Origin: Candidatus Scalindua sediminis
GTDB taxonomy: Bacteria; Planctomycetota; Brocadiia; Brocadiales; Scalinduaceae
Assembly (NCBI GenBank): GCA_008636105.1
Contig: VSDH01000006.1
Span: forward strand, 1 to 64,000
Reading direction: 5' to 3'
Length of the DNA: 64,000 nucleotides
Shown here: positions 60,019 to 64,000 of the stretch, in pieces
How positions within the stretch are numbered: the stretch's first letter is position 1
How the letters are laid out: each line of letters begins with the position of its first letter
Program-made: the position numbers and the translations under genes
Notes under the pieces: model-generated
Databases searched by the model: none
Told to the model about the DNA's origin: nothing
What the model saw: only the letters and a program-made list of their open reading frames with translations

Positions 60019-60774
60019 ATGAAACTTACCATTCTGGGTTCTGGTACAGGCATTGTTACAGCGAGGAGGGGTTCGTCTGGCTATCTTGTATGTGTAAACG
60101 ACAAGAAGATATTGATTGACAGTGGTTCAGGAACATTAAAGAAGCTTGCAGAAGCTTCTTCAAGCTTCAAGGAGATTGATTATGCAATTTACACGCATTT
60201 TCATCCGGACCATGTCGTAGATTTGATATCACTCCTTTTTGCATTAAGAATACCAAACGATGACGATAAGGACAAAAACCTGACCATAATAGGTCCGACC
60301 GGTATGAAGGGCTTATATCAGAATCTATCCAGGGATTTTAATAATTTTATCGAACCAAGAGGATATGATTTGGTTATTAAAGAACTTTCAGACGGTTACG
60401 TCGATTTTGAAGATTTTAAAATTTCATCGTGCCTTGTTAAACACCTTGACAACAGCATTGCATATCGAGTTGAATCTAAAGATGGAAAAACTCTGGTGTA
60501 TTCAGGAGATACGGATTATTGTAAAAGCATAGTCGAATTAGCAAAAGATGTGGATGTATTATTGCTCGAATGCTCATATCCTAAACATATAAAAGTTGAA
60601 GGCCATCTTAACGCAACACTTGCGGGGAAGATTGCTAGAGAATCAAACTGCAAAAAGCTCATACTAACACATTTTTATCCGATTTGTGATGACTATGATA
60701 TCTTAGGGCAGTGTAAAGAAGAATTTAGTGGGGACATAATATTAGCTGAGGATTTAATGACTACAGAGATATGA
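60019..60774 (+). CDS. Metallo-beta-lactamase-fold hydrolase (RNase Z/arylsulfatase-like)
   Basis: 251 residues. GSGTGIVTARRGSSGYL, THFHPDHVVDL (His60, His62, Asp64, His65) and YSGDTDYCKSI (the second metal-ligand Asp) are visible. A late HFYP histidine completes the site. Its nearest recognised relatives are tRNase Z-type enzymes and short-chain MBL proteins. The extra hand of tRNase Z is not clearly present, so the substrate is open. Confidence 0.8.
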   Translation: MKLTILGSGTGIVTARRGSSGYLVCVNDKKILIDSGSGTLKKLAEASSSFKEIDYAIYTHFHPDHVVDLISLLFALRIPNDDDKDKNLTIIGPTGMKGLYQNLSRDFNNFIEPRGYDLVIKELSDGYVDFEDFKISSCLVKHLDNSIAYRVESKDGKTLVYSGDTDYCKSIVELAKDVDVLLLECSYPKHIKVEGHLNATLAGKIARESNCKKLILTHFYPICDDYDILGQCKEEFSGDIILAEDLMTTEI

Positions 60775-60814
60775 TATGCAAAAAAACATAATTTTTTCTG
60801 CATACTCTGTGATT

Positions 60815-62089
60815 TCAGCGATGAACTATTTTACGGGTTAGCCAGAAGATGTTTGTCCCAATCGCCATTATCAAGAGAAACCATATCATTTGATTAATGG
60901 CAATGCATACAAATATGATTATATAAAAAAAATCCTTATTATTTAGTTTATCAATCCATTTTTTTGTTTTATTGTACGTTTGGTCTTTATTATTAACATC
61001 AGAGTATGTCGTTAAAAAGATTGAAATTGAAATACCTGCAATTGCCAAAAGCCCCAATACAATCGTAAAACTAGAACCACCTGCCTGATAAACTGCCCAA
61101 GTAATTCCAACAACAAGCGCAACATTTACTAAAGTATCACATATTATATCCAGGACACTACCATATTTTGATTCCATGTATTTTAACCTTGCAACTTCCC
61201 CATCACACTGGTCAAGGACTACAGAGAAAAAATATAGAAATCCGGCAGGGATGTTATAAGTGTATCCTCCAAAGGAAAAGAAGAATCCAGCCAAAAGACC
61301 AAAGAACAAACTTATAATCGTAATCTGGTTTGGCGTAACTGGGGTTCGTATTGATAATTTAGAAATGAAGCCAGATAGTTTGCGTATTACGTATTTATCT
61401 AATAGCGGACTGTCTAAAGTTGATCCTAATGACTGGTAAAGTTTTCTTTCAGCTGATAATAAATCAGACTGAGAATTTATTTCTTCGTATAAGTAATTAC
61501 TTATGTCGATAGTCTTGAGTAAGTTTTCTTTGTTTAGTTTTTCAGTCAATCTCTGGAATGAAAAATCACCATTAACTGGGGTCAGATAGTCTTTAATTCT
61601 GTGTGATGCGATAATAATCCCGCCATTTAAGTTATCTTTAACCTTTGAATTTGCAGTAATATTATTTGTGGAAGTGTTCTTTGATGATATATCCGTTGCA
61701 TTATTGATGGCAATAGTAGCTACCGTATTATTAGTAGAACGTCTTAAAAGCAAATCAAGAATACGGTAATCAAGGAGTGCATTTGCCTTTATTATAAAGA
61801 TGTGTTTATTTGCGTTTCCTGTGAATTCATTGGCAATTACTTCATCTAAGTGTGCGTGTGTTTTTCCGTCATACCATTTAATATCTGCACTTATTCGCTT
61901 GTCTGTGATTATTGAATCTTCTATTTTTTCTTTTATGTTACAGCCAAAGAAAATGAAGTCTTTTATTCCCGCCTTGCTGGCAGAAAGGATAGCGCGTTTA
62001 TATAGTGGGATGGAAGCAATTTCCTTTGTGCTCCATTTTGATATTTCATCATTTTCAAGACTATCAGAAAAGAGTATTATGGCTTTTAT
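60815..62089 (-). CDS. CDP-alcohol phosphatidyltransferase with degenerate N-terminal nucleotidyltransferase-like domain (start codon lost)
   Basis: The open frame runs for 424 codons from an ATA at 62,087-62,089; the first standard start inside it is TTG 61,753. Residues 1-112 (KAIILFSDSL, then IPLYKRAILSASKAGIKDFI) resemble a sugar-nucleotidyltransferase fold lacking the GxGxR loop. After a variable stretch the C-terminal 200 residues are polytopic and carry the exact CDP-alcohol motif DGEVAR(x8)G(x3)D(x3)D. The enzyme swaps the CMP of a CDP-alcohol (or CMP-phosphonate) for an acceptor hydroxyl in the membrane. AGGAGGT sits 5 bp before the ATA, and ATAA overlaps the upstream gene's TAA. Context suggests aminoethylphosphonate is transferred. 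Confidence 0.72.
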   Translation of the reverse strand: MKAIILFSDSLENDEISKWSTKEIASIPLYKRAILSASKAGIKDFIFFGCNIKEKIEDSIITDKRISADIKWYDGKTHAHLDEVIANEFTGNANKHIFIIKANALLDYRILDLLLRRSTNNTVATIAINNATDISSKNTSTNNITANSKVKDNLNGGIIIASHRIKDYLTPVNGDFSFQRLTEKLNKENLLKTIDISNYLYEEINSQSDLLSAERKLYQSLGSTLDSPLLDKYVIRKLSGFISKLSIRTPVTPNQITIISLFFGLLAGFFFSFGGYTYNIPAGFLYFFSVVLDQCDGEVARLKYMESKYGSVLDIICDTLVNVALVVGITWAVYQAGGSSFTIVLGLLAIAGISISIFLTTYSDVNNKDQTYNKTKKWIDKLNNKDFFYIIIFVCIAINQMIWFLLIMAIGTNIFWLTRKIVHR

Positions 62090-62817
62090 TGGTGACCTCC
62101 TAATCTTGGCAGGATTTCTCTTCTGGCCTTTTCAATATCTTCTTCAAAGTCTATTTCTATCCATGGCAAATCTTCCACTCTTTCAAAGCCAACTGTGCAA
62201 TGGGGGACTAGTTCGTGTAAAGCATCTTCATATTCCACATTGACTTTGCCCGTTCTCTCAAACTCTTCAAGTATATTCTTAAGTACATGGCAATCATTTG
62301 CTGAGAGTTTAAAAAACCCAATACCTTCACCTATAAAATCACAATCATAAGAATTATGTTTAGAGATTCCGATTACTTTATTTCCCCTCACAAATAACTT
62401 CATCTCCTCGCCAGAATCCTCAAAATTTTCATCCAATAGGAAACAGTTTTTATTTTTAGACTCTACCAACTTTGTGAGCAATTTTTCATGAAACAATACA
62501 TCGGCATCCATAATAAGAGTGTCATCGTCTAGTTCATTTCGTGCATACCACAGGGAAAGAATACTGCCTTTAGTGTATTGTTCATTTTCTATATATTTCA
62601 TGTTAAAGCTATTGCGATTGTTTCTTATTACCTCTTTAATCTTTTCTTTAAGATGACCAATAACAATGACGATATCCTTTAGGTTCAAAAGAGATAGAGA
62701 TTCAAGGTGTCTTTCGATGAGGGTTTTATTATCAAATTTGATAAGACATTTAGGTATTTTATCAGTTACTGCCGGCATTCTCTTTCCTACTCCCGCTGCT
62801 AATATTATGACCTTCAT
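62086..62817 (-). CDS. PntC-like phosphonate/phosphocholine-type cytidylyltransferase
   Basis: 243 residues, single-domain nucleotidyltransferase. LAAGVGKRMPAVTDKIPKCL (6-25) is the nucleotide-binding signature. IENEQYTKGSILSLWYARNE, LIMDADVLFH and FIGEGIGFFKLS are typical of the LicC/PntC branch, whose members make CDP-choline or CMP-2-aminoethylphosphonate. Overlap with phnW by ATGA points to aminoethylphosphonate as substrate. It does not carry the fused transaminase seen in some PntC proteins; here the transaminase is separate. Confidence 0.75.
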   Translation of the reverse strand: MKVIILAAGVGKRMPAVTDKIPKCLIKFDNKTLIERHLESLSLLNLKDIVIVIGHLKEKIKEVIRNNRNSFNMKYIENEQYTKGSILSLWYARNELDDDTLIMDADVLFHEKLLTKLVESKNKNCFLLDENFEDSGEEMKLFVRGNKVIGISKHNSYDCDFIGEGIGFFKLSANDCHVLKNILEEFERTGKVNVEYEDALHELVPHCTVGFERVEDLPWIEIDFEEDIEKARREILPRLGGHQ

Positions 62818-63923
62818 TGTGAATCTCCCAAGACTTCTTGTAAATTCTTGATGAAGGTTTCCAGGTCTTCCATGGATATTTCACCCATATTTGCAATCCT
62901 GAAGATTTTTGCATTTAGTTGCCCCTGTCCGGCATAAATGACGAAGCCTCTTTCCTTTAAACTATCGTGAAGTTGGGTGTATGTCATATTTTTGGGTAAA
63001 TACAAAGCTGTGATAGTATTGGAAAGGAATTCGTCTGGTAATAAAAATTTAAGACCCAGTCTTTTGAATTCTTTCCGTAAAAACGTGGAAGCCTTTCTAT
63101 ACCGATTAATACGATTTTGTACGCCTTCTTCTAAAAATTCGTCTAATGCCTCATCAAACGCATAAAATGTATGCACTGATGGCGTGAACGGGCATTCACC
63201 TTTTTCCTCTTGTTCGTCAAGTTGTGAAATAAGATTAAAATAGACAGAACGTGCGGGTATATTTCTTAGCCTTTTTACTTCATCTTGTTTTAGAATGACA
63301 AAGGATAACCCTGGTAATCCCTGAATGCATTTGTTTGCAGAGCCAACACATATATCAACGTTGTCATTGATCAAGTCTATCTCTTCACCACCGAGGCCAC
63401 TGATTGAGTCTACGAGAAAAGTTCTGTCATATTTATTAGTTATTTCACCAATAGTATGAATCGGATTTAACAAACCTGTAGAGGTCTCATGGTGAACCAT
63501 GGCAACCACTTCTATGTCTAAATCTTTTGAGATAGTATTCTCTATTTGTTTTATATCTGGCTGCCTGCGCCAGTCATATTGAAGTTCAACCTTATCAATT
63601 TTATATGCGGAGGCAATACGTGATATCCTATCACCATAAACACCATTATTTATAACCAAGAGCTTCTTCCCCTCACTTACCGAAGAGCAAACGCTGGCCT
63701 CCAGGGAAGCAGTGCCAGAGCCAGTAATGACAGTTGTAGTATAATTCCCATTTGAAGCAAAGGCCTGGAGAATTTTCTTGCGCACATTGCCCAGGATTAT
63801 TGAAAATTCCTTCTCTCGGTGGCACATGTCACCTTTCAAGAGAGCATTCTTTACCCTCTCAGAAGTACATACAGGCCCTGGATTTAATAGAATCATCTTT
63901 TTCAATTCACAAATTCCTTCCAT
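62814..63923 (-). CDS. phnW: 2-aminoethylphosphonate:pyruvate transaminase (PhnW-like)
   Basis: 369 residues from ATG 63,923 (alternative ATG at 63,896). LLNPGPVCTSERVKNALL, DMCHREKEF, VITGSGTASLEASV, VDSISGLGGEEIDL and the PLP lysine Lys198 in GSANKCIQGLPG match PhnW. In synthesis it aminates phosphonoacetaldehyde to 2-aminoethylphosphonate; in degradation it runs the other way. Coupling to a cytidylyltransferase argues for synthesis. The partners PepM and phosphonopyruvate decarboxylase are not in the window and may lie beyond its edge. Confidence 0.82.
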   Translation of the reverse strand: MEGICELKKMILLNPGPVCTSERVKNALLKGDMCHREKEFSIILGNVRKKILQAFASNGNYTTTVITGSGTASLEASVCSSVSEGKKLLVINNGVYGDRISRIASAYKIDKVELQYDWRRQPDIKQIENTISKDLDIEVVAMVHHETSTGLLNPIHTIGEITNKYDRTFLVDSISGLGGEEIDLINDNVDICVGSANKCIQGLPGLSFVILKQDEVKRLRNIPARSVYFNLISQLDEQEEKGECPFTPSVHTFYAFDEALDEFLEEGVQNRINRYRKASTFLRKEFKRLGLKFLLPDEFLSNTITALYLPKNMTYTQLHDSLKERGFVIYAGQGQLNAKIFRIANMGEISMEDLETFIKNLQEVLGDSQ

Positions 63924-64000
63924 TGGTTACTACGCAGCCACAAAGACACGAAGAAGCCTTAACAGTAGGGTGGATTAAGCCCTGTGGAGTAATATCAATA
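63924..64000. other. Window edge upstream of phnW
   Basis: 77 bp with no start or promoter that can be defended. It includes GCCACAAAGACACGAAG, a short sequence often seen as an intergenic repeat in environmental genomes (general knowledge). Confidence 0.3.

Noticed and set aside
61800-62243. 147-residue plus-strand frame
   Set aside because: It is the reverse of the open minus-strand extension of the CDP-alcohol transferase and the end of the cytidylyltransferase, both of which have coherent protein sequence and gene context.
1-64000. CRISPR array, rRNA operon, prophage or intact insertion sequence
   Set aside because: No regularly spaced direct repeats, no rRNA signature, no integrase, phage structural gene or transposase was found on either strand.

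Overview
The window reads as about 64 kb of an AT-rich, diderm (outer-membrane) anaerobic bacterium. Lipoprotein signal peptides, an LptD-type outer-membrane protein, two periplasmic Do proteases and a PpiD-like foldase indicate the outer membrane. A 2-oxoacid:ferredoxin oxidoreductase, the remnant of a carbon monoxide dehydrogenase (CooS) and a rubrerythrin-like protein indicate anaerobic metabolism. Gene content, frequent GTG/TTG starts and dense palindromic intergenic repeats fit a planctomycete of the anammox order (Brocadiales, for example a Scalindua-like lineage). That placement is inference; no ribosomal RNA or anammox-specific gene is in the window.

Layout. 1-6,900 is gene-poor and repeat-rich: three copies of a PilZ-type gene on a duplicated segment, broken genes, small orphan ORFs, hairpin elements and two lipoproteins. 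6,971-19,685 (minus strand) is a housekeeping block: xseA-xseB-dxs-nadK-korA-korB-korC, plus ymdB, coaD, an lptD-like gene and a DegT-family sugar aminotransferase. A 29-codon basic ORF follows. 20,366-28,555 holds comEC, then on the minus strand pdhA-pdhB-pdhC-lipB-lipA (2-oxoacid dehydrogenase with its lipoylation enzymes), a half-size rubrerythrin-like gene and the CooS remnant. 28,871-34,984 (plus strand) has a B12-binding radical SAM protein, an 877-residue GlpX-like protein lacking its catalytic loop and fused to TPRs, and a Do protease. 35,056-44,522 mixes nifS, a nitrilase, plsC, proC, a DUF4384-like protein, tmk, a second Do protease and topA. 44,931-53,330 (plus strand) runs PpiD-like foldase, ribF, tRNA-Phe, a transketolase C-terminal subunit, ctpA, tsaD, larB, nnrD and a small helical protein. 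53,353-60,774 has a hydrolase, an unknown protein with an internal duplication, a CBS protein, tRNA-Lys, tRNA-Arg, a MidA-type methyltransferase, a secreted protein and a metallo-beta-lactamase-fold protein.

The right edge (60,815-63,923, minus strand) is the most interesting locus. A PhnW-type 2-aminoethylphosphonate transaminase, a PntC-like cytidylyltransferase and a CDP-alcohol phosphatidyltransferase overlap end to end. Together they look like the activation and transfer end of a pathway that puts aminoethylphosphonate on a membrane lipid or surface polymer. The last gene has apparently lost its ATG: the stop/start overlap reads ATAA instead of ATGA, although the frame stays open for 112 more codons.

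Two families of non-autonomous inverted-repeat elements are scattered through intergenic DNA. One carries outward TATAAT boxes that could drive neighbouring genes.
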